NCBI RefSeq assembly: GCF_007846085.1
Contig: NZ_VOEJ01000002.1
Location: 186,001 to 250,000 of the forward strand
DNA length: 64,000 nt
Direction: 5' to 3'
Source of the DNA: Mucilaginibacter pallidiroseus
Lineage (GTDB): Bacteria > Bacteroidota > Bacteroidia > Sphingobacteriales > Sphingobacteriaceae
Position numbers and translations under genes: made by a program. This document shows, in pieces, positions 17,869 to 24,645 of the stretch (its first letter is position 1; every line of letters begins with the position of its first letter). Under the pieces are notes generated by a model. That model saw only the letters and a program-made list of their open reading frames with translations, was not told where the DNA came from and did not search any database.

Positions 17869-18426
17869 ATGTCCTTACCAGATTTCAACCACAATCATGT
17901 ACTACCTCCACATTTAGGAGATCCAACTAGTGAAGTAGATTTGTCTCCATATCGATGCTCAATACTCGACTTATGTCATAGATTTGCGACTTCTCAAAAG
18001 AGAATAAAAATACTTCGGGGGCTAATTTCGTTTAGGAAAAAAATGGACTCCATAGGAATTGTAAATGGCTTTCAATGGATAGATGGTAGTTTTTTGGAAA
18101 ATATTGAGGTTTTAGAAAACCGAGATCCAAATGATTTAGACATAGTTACATTCCATGGTTTTTTGGACACTCATATTTTACACAACATAACTACAAGCTT
18201 TCCAGAATTTTCCAGTTCAATTCAATCTAAAACAAATTTCTTGTTAGACCATTATCCTGTAGACTTTACATACCATCCAATTGTGACTGTTGAGGCTACA
18301 AGATATTGGCTTCAATTATTTAGTCATAATAGAAAAGGCGTCTGGAAAGGAATAGTTCAACTGCCCTTAAACACCTCTTCAGAAAATGAATTGGCGTTAG
18401 ACTTTTTAAATGGACTTGGCATATGA
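17869..18426 (+). CDS. Nucleotidyltransferase-like protein (DUF6932-like), first gene of an accessory pair
   Basis: A 185-residue protein; the ATG at 17869 is preferred over the TTG three bases upstream. It shows a complete polymerase-beta-type nucleotidyltransferase signature: G73-S74 in WIDGSFLENIE, D89-L-D91-I in DPNDLDIVTF, and a third acidic position D132 in YPVDFTYH. The C-terminal part NRKGVWKGIVQL also looks conserved. I recall this layout from the DUF6932 group. Its stop overlaps the next start by four bases (ATGA), so the two genes are translationally coupled. The region is visibly more AT-rich than its surroundings. A nucleotidyl- or phospho-transferase role is inferred; no substrate can be named. 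Confidence 0.75.
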   Translation: MSLPDFNHNHVLPPHLGDPTSEVDLSPYRCSILDLCHRFATSQKRIKILRGLISFRKKMDSIGIVNGFQWIDGSFLENIEVLENRDPNDLDIVTFHGFLDTHILHNITTSFPEFSSSIQSKTNFLLDHYPVDFTYHPIVTVEATRYWLQLFSHNRKGVWKGIVQLPLNTSSENELALDFLNGLGI

Positions 18427-19337
18427 GTTTATTTAGGGAAAGAAATAGTATCAAGTCACAGATTATTGATACAGAAAAAATGCTTGAATTGGTCAAGGAC
18501 CATCCACTTATGTCAATAAGTTTGACAGAGCGTTTGACACTTCTTAAAAACAAGCTTTCTGAGATATCAGCAGATATCATTGAACCTTCCATTACCCTAC
18601 TGTTTAGTGGAAACGCTGTAAGGGGATCTGTGGGGATAAAATCGTCTTTTGTTAGCAAAATTTTATTACCGTTTCAAGAGATAGTTAAAACCCAATCAGC
18701 ACTTGTTAGATTTGGAAATGTCGCAAGAAGAGGGCAAGCCAAAAGTAGCCCTTACACAGAACTCTTTTTATCAAGCTTGCCTGTCGGATCATTTGGCATT
18801 GAACTACGAAAACTCGACAGTCAAGATTTATTCGCTGAAATTGACGTGGCATACGCCATGAAAGAGGTTATACAGTTAATTAAAGACACTTCAGAGAGCG
18901 ATGAGAAATTTGAAAAAGTCCTTTCTAAAACGCCCAAAAGGAATTTATCAAATCTTAAAAAATTTTTAAAGGAAGTGTCAAATGAGCAGTCCTTTCTCGA
19001 AATGGAATCAGGGGAATTACATGCCGAGATTTCTAAAGAAAGCGTGACTGCTGCTTACTTTAGGGTAGCCGAAGCAATTGATAGTGAAGAGGAAATTCAG
19101 ATTGAGGGTATTTTGCGAGGTTTTTTATTAGACTCTTGGAAATTTGAAATACAAGATTCAAATGGCAAACACATATCTGGATCTATAAGTGATGATTTAA
19201 GCGAAGCAGAACTTATCGAATTTGACCAAAGATTTCTAAACAACGATTGTAAACTACATTTAAGAAAATTTACAACGAAATTTAAGACGGGAAACGAAAA
19301 CGAAGAATACGAACTGTTAGGAATTTCTGAAATGTAA
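18423..19337 (+). CDS. Partner of the nucleotidyltransferase-like protein, family not recognised
   Basis: A 304-residue soluble protein without signal peptide or membrane helix. Residues 1-50 form a likely coiled coil (RNSIKSQIIDTEKMLELV ... LTLLKNKLSEI). A middle alpha/beta section follows, with a striking conserved-looking stretch ELFLSSLPVGSFGIELR (about 116-132), then a helical part and a C-terminal beta-rich domain (about 215-304; EIQIEGILRGFLLDSWKF, then LLGISEM at the end) that resembles a small barrel. No HEPN R-x4-6-H motif was found. The four-base overlap and shared AT-rich composition with the upstream gene show the two belong together as one acquired unit. Confidence 0.7.
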   Translation: MSLFRERNSIKSQIIDTEKMLELVKDHPLMSISLTERLTLLKNKLSEISADIIEPSITLLFSGNAVRGSVGIKSSFVSKILLPFQEIVKTQSALVRFGNVARRGQAKSSPYTELFLSSLPVGSFGIELRKLDSQDLFAEIDVAYAMKEVIQLIKDTSESDEKFEKVLSKTPKRNLSNLKKFLKEVSNEQSFLEMESGELHAEISKESVTAAYFRVAEAIDSEEEIQIEGILRGFLLDSWKFEIQDSNGKHISGSISDDLSEAELIEFDQRFLNNDCKLHLRKFTTKFKTGNENEEYELLGISEM

Positions 19338-19619
19338 TCTTAGATATTCTCGTCATGGCTTGACTAATATTAAAGGGCGTCGGCCCTGACGAAAAACCGG
19401 GGCCAACGCTCGGGACATGTGGGCAGAAGGATTTTTTCGTCTTGAACTTTTGCTTCTTTTCTTTCAAGAGAAAAGAAGTAGCCTCCGCGGCAATGAGCGG
19501 ACTGACGTTCATAAAGCACAGCCCGTTAATAAACGCGAGGAAATTGCCAAGTAGCTCCGATCCTCGCAAAACATAAATTAAGTTCTCAGCTAAATCCTTA
19601 CGTTATTATCTTTACCACC
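19338..19619. repeat. Repeat-like non-coding spacer at the right edge of the AT-rich insert
   Basis: The spacer holds no gene. It contains a perfect 10-bp inverted repeat (CTTCTTTTCT at 19453-19462, AGAAAAGAAG at 19469-19478) with a 6-nt loop, and GC-rich words such as GGGCGTCGGCCCTGACG near 19373. The wording resembles intergenic repeats scattered in related genomes, but only one copy is visible here. It may mark the insertion boundary of the preceding gene pair. Confidence 0.45.
19607..19614 (+). promoter_or_regulatory. Possible -7 box of the pentapeptide-repeat gene
   Basis: TATCTTTA fits TAnnTTTG except for the last base and ends only 5 nt before the ATG at 19620, which would give a transcript with almost no leader. 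No clear -33 element was seen. Confidence 0.3.
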
Positions 19620-20189
19620 ATGCAAACCATCGAGGATAAAACCTTTAGCAGGGCTACTTTTGAGGATATAAAAGGTAGCAACCTAAGCTATGAGAACTGC
19701 ATTTTTGAAGCTTGTGATTTTGGCGGGGCTTATCTTGACGGTTTGATTTTTATTGACTGCACATTTATTGATTGCAACCTGGCGCTGGCTGGAGTGAGTA
19801 ATACAGGCTTGCAGAACATTCGGTTTAAAGGCTGTAAGCTAAGCGGGGTAAACTTTGGCAAAGCGCGCGATTTTTTGTTCGAGGTGCACTTTGAGGGATG
19901 CAATCTCGACAATGCCGTTTTTTACCAAAAGAAAAATAAAAAGGCCTGGTTTAACGATTGCACCATGGTGGAAACAGATTTTACCGCTGCCGACCTAACA
20001 GAAGCTAAATTTAACAACTGCAACCTTCACCGGGCGTTTTTCAGCAACACCATACTGAAAGGTGCCGACCTGCGCACATCATACAACTACACCATCGACC
20101 CGGACGATAACCAAATTAAAAAGGCAATGTTCAGCGTGCATGGGTTGCCCGGGCTGCTTGGCAAATACGATATCAAGGTACAGGGTTAA
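19620..20189 (+). CDS. Pentapeptide-repeat protein (Qnr/McbG-like)
   Basis: A 189-residue protein made of A(D/N)LxX-type pentapeptide repeats, for example YENCIFEACDFGGAYLDGL, DCTFIDCNL, GCKLSGVNF and NCNLHRAFF, predicting a right-handed quadrilateral beta-helix. The C-terminal section (YTIDPDDNQIKKAMF, then GLPGLLGKYDI) is typical of this bacterial subfamily. Some relatives protect DNA gyrase by mimicking DNA, but most have no assigned role, so resistance should not be assumed. It follows the accessory pair and repeat spacer, with its own probable promoter, and converges with ilvE. Confidence 0.9.
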   Translation: MQTIEDKTFSRATFEDIKGSNLSYENCIFEACDFGGAYLDGLIFIDCTFIDCNLALAGVSNTGLQNIRFKGCKLSGVNFGKARDFLFEVHFEGCNLDNAVFYQKKNKKAWFNDCTMVETDFTAADLTEAKFNNCNLHRAFFSNTILKGADLRTSYNYTIDPDDNQIKKAMFSVHGLPGLLGKYDIKVQG

Positions 20190-20202
20190 AGCCCAACCAA
20201 CG

Positions 20203-20236
20203 CAAAAAAAAAGCCCCGCACATCATGCAGGGCTTT
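20203..20236 (-). terminator. Intrinsic terminator of ilvE
   Basis: On the minus strand AGCCCUGCA pairs with UGCGGGGCU through one G-U pair over a 5-nt loop and is followed by a run of about ten U residues (A-run 20203-20212). Confidence 0.8.
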
Positions 20237-20254
20237 GCTATTTTATGGCAGCTA

Positions 20255-21319
20255 TTAAACTGTATAGTTCCAGTTGTGCGTGTCTTCGCTGCGGCCATAC
20301 TTGATATCATCAAGCGTAGCAAACAACTTGTTCGAAAACTCGCGGGTTTTAGGGTCGCTCAAAAAGTATTCTTCACCATTGTAGCTTATTGAGGCTACAG
20401 AAGCAATTGTAGCAGCCGTACCGGCACCAAAGGCATCGGTAAGTTTGCCGTTTTTGGCACCCTCAATCAACTCGGCAACTGATACGCGGCGTTCTTCAAC
20501 CGGGATACCCCAATCTTTAGCCAAAGCAATTACCGTATCACGGGTTACCCCATCAAGTATGGTGTCTTTGGTTTCGGCGGTTATCAGCTTGCCGTCTAAC
20601 AGGAACATCGCGTTAGCGGCACCCATTTCTTCGATGTAAGCGTGCTCTTTGGCATCTGTCCAAAGCAGCTGGTCAAAACCTTCTTCGGCCGCTTTACGGG
20701 CAGGCAGCATTGATGAACCGTAGTTACCGGCAGCTTTCGCATAACCCATACCACCTTCGGCAGCGCGGGTGTAGTGCGTTTCGATCTTAACACGCAATGG
20801 TTTTGAAAAGTATGGTCCAACAGGGCCAACTATCACCATATATTTATAAGTTGCCGATGGCGTTACACCTAAAAAGGGATCGGTAGCAAACATAAACGGA
20901 CGGATATATAAGGCATGGTTAGCCTTTGCCGGGATCCAGTCGCGGTCAAGGTCAACCAGTTGTGCAATGGTTTGTACAAAAATATCCTCTGGCAGGGTTG
21001 GCATGCAAAGGCGCTCGGCTGATTTGTTAAAACGTACCGCATTTTTATCAGGGCGGAAGATAGACACTGTACCATCGGCATGTTTGTAGGCTTTAATACC
21101 TTCAAAAAACGCCTGTCCGTAGTGCAGGGCAGAAATCGCCGGGCTCATTTCAATAGGCCCATAAGGCAAAATCTCAAAGTTTTTCCATTCGCCGTTGGCA
21201 TAGTCGGCAACAAACATGTGGTCAGAAAAAACCTTACCAAAAGGCAGGTTGTCAAAGTCGGTTTCGGCTAAGCGCGAATGAGCGGCTTTGGTTATTTTGA
21301 TGTCCAGTGTATCGGTCAT
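20255..21319 (-). CDS. ilvE: Branched-chain amino acid aminotransferase
   Basis: A PLP-dependent fold-type IV transaminase for the last step of Ile, Leu and Val synthesis and the first of their breakdown. The start is set at MTDTLDIKITKAA (21317-21319), giving 354 residues; the upstream extension is atypical. Visible motifs: HYGQAFFEGIKAY, FRPDKNA, the PLP lysine in GYAKAAGNYGSS, EEMGAANAMF and DGVTRDTV, with GAGTAATI near the end binding phosphate. A terminator follows the stop. Its upstream neighbour on the same strand is the tryptophan dioxygenase gene, 108 bp away, so co-transcription is possible. Confidence 0.95.
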   Translation of the reverse strand: MTDTLDIKITKAAHSRLAETDFDNLPFGKVFSDHMFVADYANGEWKNFEILPYGPIEMSPAISALHYGQAFFEGIKAYKHADGTVSIFRPDKNAVRFNKSAERLCMPTLPEDIFVQTIAQLVDLDRDWIPAKANHALYIRPFMFATDPFLGVTPSATYKYMVIVGPVGPYFSKPLRVKIETHYTRAAEGGMGYAKAAGNYGSSMLPARKAAEEGFDQLLWTDAKEHAYIEEMGAANAMFLLDGKLITAETKDTILDGVTRDTVIALAKDWGIPVEERRVSVAELIEGAKNGKLTDAFGAGTAATIASVASISYNGEEYFLSDPKTREFSNKLFATLDDIKYGRSEDTHNWNYTV

Positions 21320-21427
21320 TGTATTAGATATTATATCAGAAAACGGCAAGGTATGAATTTTTGATTTATTATTTATTTTTTCGACTTAGCTGATGGTTTA
21401 ATATTTAATAGTTACCTATTACAACAG

Positions 21428-22381
21428 CTACAGTTCGCCTAGCACCTTATCTACCCAGGCCTTGCCCCAGTTCTCAAGCTCTTCATCACTCCATACCGAC
21501 GGGAAGAATATTCGTTTTTGAAAGCGCGGAGGCAGGTATTTTTGCCAATTGGTACCACCTGTTGCCCGTATCTCCTCGGGCTCGCGATGCAGATAACGCA
21601 CGGCAGATTTATAGTGAGATAACGGCCAGTTCACGTTTACATTTACATCCAACTGGCGCAGCTGGCTTATCATAGCAGCGGTTGCCTCCCCCTTATTCTT
21701 ATATTGCTGAAACAGGTAGTTAAAGTTGGTGTGTGTAACACTTTTAGCAAGCTCGATAAATGCTTTGGCGTACTTTTTTTCGAACTGATTTAACGTTAAA
21801 GTCTTCTTACCGGTAGATAGTTCGGTAGCGCCATACTTCCAGTAGATCTGCTCGAACTGCTCTTCGATGCTCGCCCCGGCAAGTGCCTCGCGATGACCTG
21901 GCGCAACAAGGTTCATAAAATCGGTAGCGTAAATCTCTATCATGCGGTACTGACCGCTTTGGAAACCACTGGCTGGTAACAACGACATCCGGAACTGCAG
22001 AAACTGCTCCTTCTCCATCCCGTCAACCATAATTTCAAACGAGTTGGTAAGGGCCTCAAAGTACATGTTTATACGAGCCAAACGTGTCGTAAAAAAGTCG
22101 GGGGTAAGGTTAGCATGTTCGGTTATCTGCCTGCACTCATGTATCGAAAGCTTAAAGTAAAGCTCGGTGATTTGGTGGTACATGATGAATATCTCCTCGT
22201 CCGGAAAAGGCGTTTTAGGGCTTTGCAAGCTTAACAGCGTATCCAGATGTATGTAGTCCCAGTAGGTTAAAAAATCGGCATGCAGCAAGCCATCCAGGTA
22301 TGATGTCATATCCTGGCCCATTGCATCGTATTTTTCCTGCAACAGATTTAAGCGCTTCTCTATCTCGGGCGATATACTCAT
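21428..22381 (-). CDS. Tryptophan 2,3-dioxygenase-family protein
   Basis: A heme enzyme that opens the indole ring of tryptophan to N-formylkynurenine, the first step of the kynurenine route. The 317-residue chain shows IMYHQITELYFKL (substrate-channel His), FRMSLLPASGFQSGQYR, which contains the carboxylate-binding Arg, and a C-terminal RATGGTNWQKYL loop matching the GTGG substrate loop. The proximal heme His is likely in LSHYKSAVRYLH. No kynurenine-pathway gene is beside it, so whether it feeds NAD synthesis or degradation cannot be told. Its promoter would lie in the 256-bp spacer shared with the CLC gene. Confidence 0.9.
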   Translation of the reverse strand: MSISPEIEKRLNLLQEKYDAMGQDMTSYLDGLLHADFLTYWDYIHLDTLLSLQSPKTPFPDEEIFIMYHQITELYFKLSIHECRQITEHANLTPDFFTTRLARINMYFEALTNSFEIMVDGMEKEQFLQFRMSLLPASGFQSGQYRMIEIYATDFMNLVAPGHREALAGASIEEQFEQIYWKYGATELSTGKKTLTLNQFEKKYAKAFIELAKSVTHTNFNYLFQQYKNKGEATAAMISQLRQLDVNVNVNWPLSHYKSAVRYLHREPEEIRATGGTNWQKYLPPRFQKRIFFPSVWSDEELENWGKAWVDKVLGEL

Positions 22382-22504
22382 ATAATAAAAAATTCTAAGT
22401 CAAAATTAGAAATTCAAAAGGGAAATGAGAAAGTCCGGAAGTTAGAATGTCGGGAAGCCCAAAAAGGCAGGACAAAGGTCTCTCTAATTGAAATACAACA
22501 GCAA

Positions 22505-22535
22505 TTGATTTTTGACTTTTTAATTTTTACTTTTG
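22505..22535 (+). promoter_or_regulatory. Bacteroidota-type promoter upstream of the fluoride riboswitch
   Basis: A TTG at 22505-22507 and TACTTTTG at 22528-22535 are 20 bp apart, matching the -33/-7 consensus. Transcription would begin near 22541-22543, just before the first base pair of the aptamer at 22548. Confidence 0.55.
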
Positions 22536-22547
22536 ACTTAACTCAAA

Positions 22548-22635
22548 AGGCAATGGTGTCCTGCCTAATCGAACCGCTTTTTTTAAGAAAGCTGATGGCG
22601 CCTACCAATAAGATATTTATTTTGTTACAGGTAGG
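22548..22635 (+). promoter_or_regulatory. Fluoride riboswitch (crcB motif) with translational expression platform
   Basis: The leader of the CLC gene folds as a fluoride aptamer. P1 is AGGCA (22548-22552) / TGCCT (22562-22566); P2 is GCTTT (22576-22580) / AAAGC (22588-22592). The hallmark GCTGATGGCGCCTAC lies at 22591-22605. The P1 loop GGTGTC (22555-22560) pairs with GGCGCC (22597-22602) as the pseudoknot. Downstream, GGTAGG (22630-22635), two bases before the ATG, can pair with CCTACC (22601-22606). The two pairings share 22601-22602 and exclude each other, so fluoride binding should free the start region and switch translation on. Confidence 0.88.
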
Positions 22636-22637
22636 TT

Positions 22638-23954
22638 ATGCTTAAATCCATTTTTTTAAAGCTTGTTTTTTCAATCAAATATGCAGTTCGTTGGCTATTT
22701 TATATTCTACCAACCAGCATAGTCATCGGCACTTTTATAGCATTATTTTTATGGTTACTCAACATGGCTATCCATTATCGCTTCGCGCATCCGTGGCTGT
22801 TATATTTGCTGCCGTTGGCCGGTATTGGCATACATTTTTTATATAAACTTTACGGCCAAAGCGCCGAGCGGGGAAATAACCTCATTATTGATGAGATACA
22901 CAAGCCAGGTGCCGGGGTGCCCAAGCGCATGGCGCCGCTTATCTTGATCACCACCGTTATCACGCATTTGTTTGGTGGATCAGCCGGGCGTGAGGGTACC
23001 GCTGTGCAAATAGGGGGTAGTTTGGCCAACTTTTGCTCGGGCTTATTTAAGCTGAATGAGGCAGATAAAAAAACCTTACTGACTGCCGGCGTTGCAGCCG
23101 GGTTTGGTGCGGTGTTCGGCACACCTGTTACAGGGGCTATTTTTGCGGTTGAAGTTTTGGCTATCGGCCGGATATCTTACAAAGCTTTTTTGCCATGCCT
23201 GCTTGCCGCCTACGCAGCGGACACTACTGTAAATTTTTGGCACATCAGGCACACCCATTACCATATTGACATTGTAAATACGGCTACCGGTGTCTTTAAT
23301 ATGCAATTGCCAAATGATTTATGGTTGCCTGCAAAAGCCATACTTGCTGCTATTGCTTTCGGGCTAGTTGCATATGCCTTTACTAAAACTGTGCACGGCG
23401 TAAAAACCTTCAGCCTTAAACTTATTAAGGGTTGGCTGATACCTGTAGCAGGCGGTATAGTTATTATAGCCCTTACGTTTGTTTTGGGCAAGCCCGATTA
23501 CCTGAGCCTTGGCGTTGATGCCGAATATCCGGGAGCTGTTACAATAGTTTCGGCATTTAAACAAGGCGGCGCCGATGCAATAAGCTGGCTTTGGAAATTG
23601 ATTTTTACGGCCATAACACTCGGCACAGGCTTTAAAGGCGGCGAGGTTACCCCGCTGTTTTACATTGGCGCTACGCTTGGCAATACTCTGGCCGGTTTGC
23701 TTAACGCACCGGTGAGCCTGTTTGCGGCACTTGGCTTTATTGCAGTATTTTCTGGTGCCACCAAAACACCGTTGGCCTGTACCGTAATGGGGATGGAACT
23801 TTTTGGACCGCAATACACCATTTACTTTGCGCTGGCTTGCTTCACTGCCTACATTTTCAGCGGGGAGCAGGGCATTTACTCATCGCAGCAGGTGATAAAA
23901 TACAGGTTGCCCATTTTTAAGATTAATGCCCTAATAAAAAAGCTAAAACGTTAA
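22638..23954 (+). CDS. CLC-family channel/antiporter, probably fluoride exporter (CLC-F type)
   Basis: A 438-residue polytopic CLC protein. Recognisable parts are GAGVP (91-95) at the place of the chloride-coordinating GSGIP, so the anion-binding Ser is Ala; GGSAGREGTAVQ (113-124) with the gating Glu E119; a helix with AAGFGAVFGTPVTGA; and GFKGGEVTPLFYIGATLG. Loss of the GSGIP serine is a feature I recall for fluoride-selective CLC-F proteins. The fluoride riboswitch directly upstream strongly supports fluoride/proton exchange at the inner membrane. Without that leader it would be called simply a voltage-gated chloride channel. Confidence 0.9.
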   Translation: MLKSIFLKLVFSIKYAVRWLFYILPTSIVIGTFIALFLWLLNMAIHYRFAHPWLLYLLPLAGIGIHFLYKLYGQSAERGNNLIIDEIHKPGAGVPKRMAPLILITTVITHLFGGSAGREGTAVQIGGSLANFCSGLFKLNEADKKTLLTAGVAAGFGAVFGTPVTGAIFAVEVLAIGRISYKAFLPCLLAAYAADTTVNFWHIRHTHYHIDIVNTATGVFNMQLPNDLWLPAKAILAAIAFGLVAYAFTKTVHGVKTFSLKLIKGWLIPVAGGIVIIALTFVLGKPDYLSLGVDAEYPGAVTIVSAFKQGGADAISWLWKLIFTAITLGTGFKGGEVTPLFYIGATLGNTLAGLLNAPVSLFAALGFIAVFSGATKTPLACTVMGMELFGPQYTIYFALACFTAYIFSGEQGIYSSQQVIKYRLPIFKINALIKKLKR

Positions 23955-24029
23955 AAACTAATTAAAAATCGAAGCTTAGGCAAACATAGCCGGTAATGTT
24001 TGTTTATAAGTAAACCAACCTTTGCACCC

Positions 24030-24500
24030 ATGAAGATCAGCAAAATACTTATAGGCATAGATGACAGTAAATACGCCGAATATGCCGCAAGCTATGGCTT
24101 TGATATTGCCAAAACGTTTAACGCCCACGTTGGGCTGGTGCATATTGTTGAACCAACCGTTGCCCCTATCACCACCACAGATACTTTGATGGGTGTACCG
24201 ATGGAGAACTCGCTTATTGCGGATGAAACCATCATGGATATTCAAAATGAGCAAAGCGAAAGCCTGATTGTACGTACAGCTAAGAAATATGGCGAGGGAT
24301 TGCAGGTAACGCACTTTAATGAATTTGGTGCAACTGCCGATGGCATTTTACAATGCAGCAAAGATTTCAGCGCCGACCTTATCATCATCGGCACTCATAA
24401 CCGCAGCGGAATTGACAGGCTGCTGATGGGCAGCGTTGCCGAAACCGTTGTGCGCGAATCTCGCATTCCGGTACTCGTTGTGCCAATGGTGGAAGAGTAA
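24030..24500 (+). CDS. Universal stress protein (UspA family)
   Basis: A 156-residue cytoplasmic protein with the Rossmann-like USP fold. The start is the ATG at 24030 (MKISKILIGIDDSKYAEY), since the upstream part is untypical. The ATP-binding pattern G-x2-G-x9-G-S/T is present in GTHNRSGIDRLLMGSVAE near the C-terminus, so this should be a nucleotide-binding USP. USPs support survival under starvation and stress; the specific trigger is unknown. A TTTG at 24021-24024, 5 nt before the ATG, may be the end of a degenerate -7 box. Confidence 0.92.
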   Translation: MKISKILIGIDDSKYAEYAASYGFDIAKTFNAHVGLVHIVEPTVAPITTTDTLMGVPMENSLIADETIMDIQNEQSESLIVRTAKKYGEGLQVTHFNEFGATADGILQCSKDFSADLIIIGTHNRSGIDRLLMGSVAETVVRESRIPVLVVPMVEE

Positions 24501-24645
24501 ATGGGTTATAGTTAATAGTTCATAGATCAAATAGCCTATGGTTAATGGTTCATAGATCATAGCGAAACACTGCTTAACAATTGAGCATTTGATTACCAAT
24601 AAGGCTATGAACGATTAACTATGATCTATCGACTAACGCCAGCTA
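24501..24645. repeat. Intergenic word-repeat with direct and inverted copies
   Basis: The spacer contains two direct copies of a word close to TATGGTTAATGGTTCATAGATC (near 24508-24530 and 24536-24560) and an inverted copy near 24604-24630 (GGCTATGAACGATTAACTAT). A related tract lies at 36829-36906. It abuts the stop codons of both flanking genes and could fold into a long hairpin. No open frame of note is present. Confidence 0.6.

Noticed and set aside
18423..19337. HEPN toxin partner hypothesis for the nucleotidyltransferase pair
   Set aside because: No R-x4-6-H motif and the length and beta-rich end do not fit HEPN; the MNT-HEPN reading was therefore not adopted.
19620..20189. Fluoroquinolone resistance assigned to the pentapeptide-repeat protein
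   Set aside because: The fold is clear but most such proteins have no gyrase-protection role; sequence alone does not justify it.
22465..22566. Inverted repeat AGGCAGGAC / GTCCTGCCT reaching into the riboswitch
   Set aside because: The left arm lies upstream of the predicted transcription start near 22541, so it would not be in the RNA; it is probably unrelated to the switch.
24501..24645. CRISPR-like array from repeated words
   Set aside because: Only two direct copies, irregular spacing, imperfect repeats and no cas genes.
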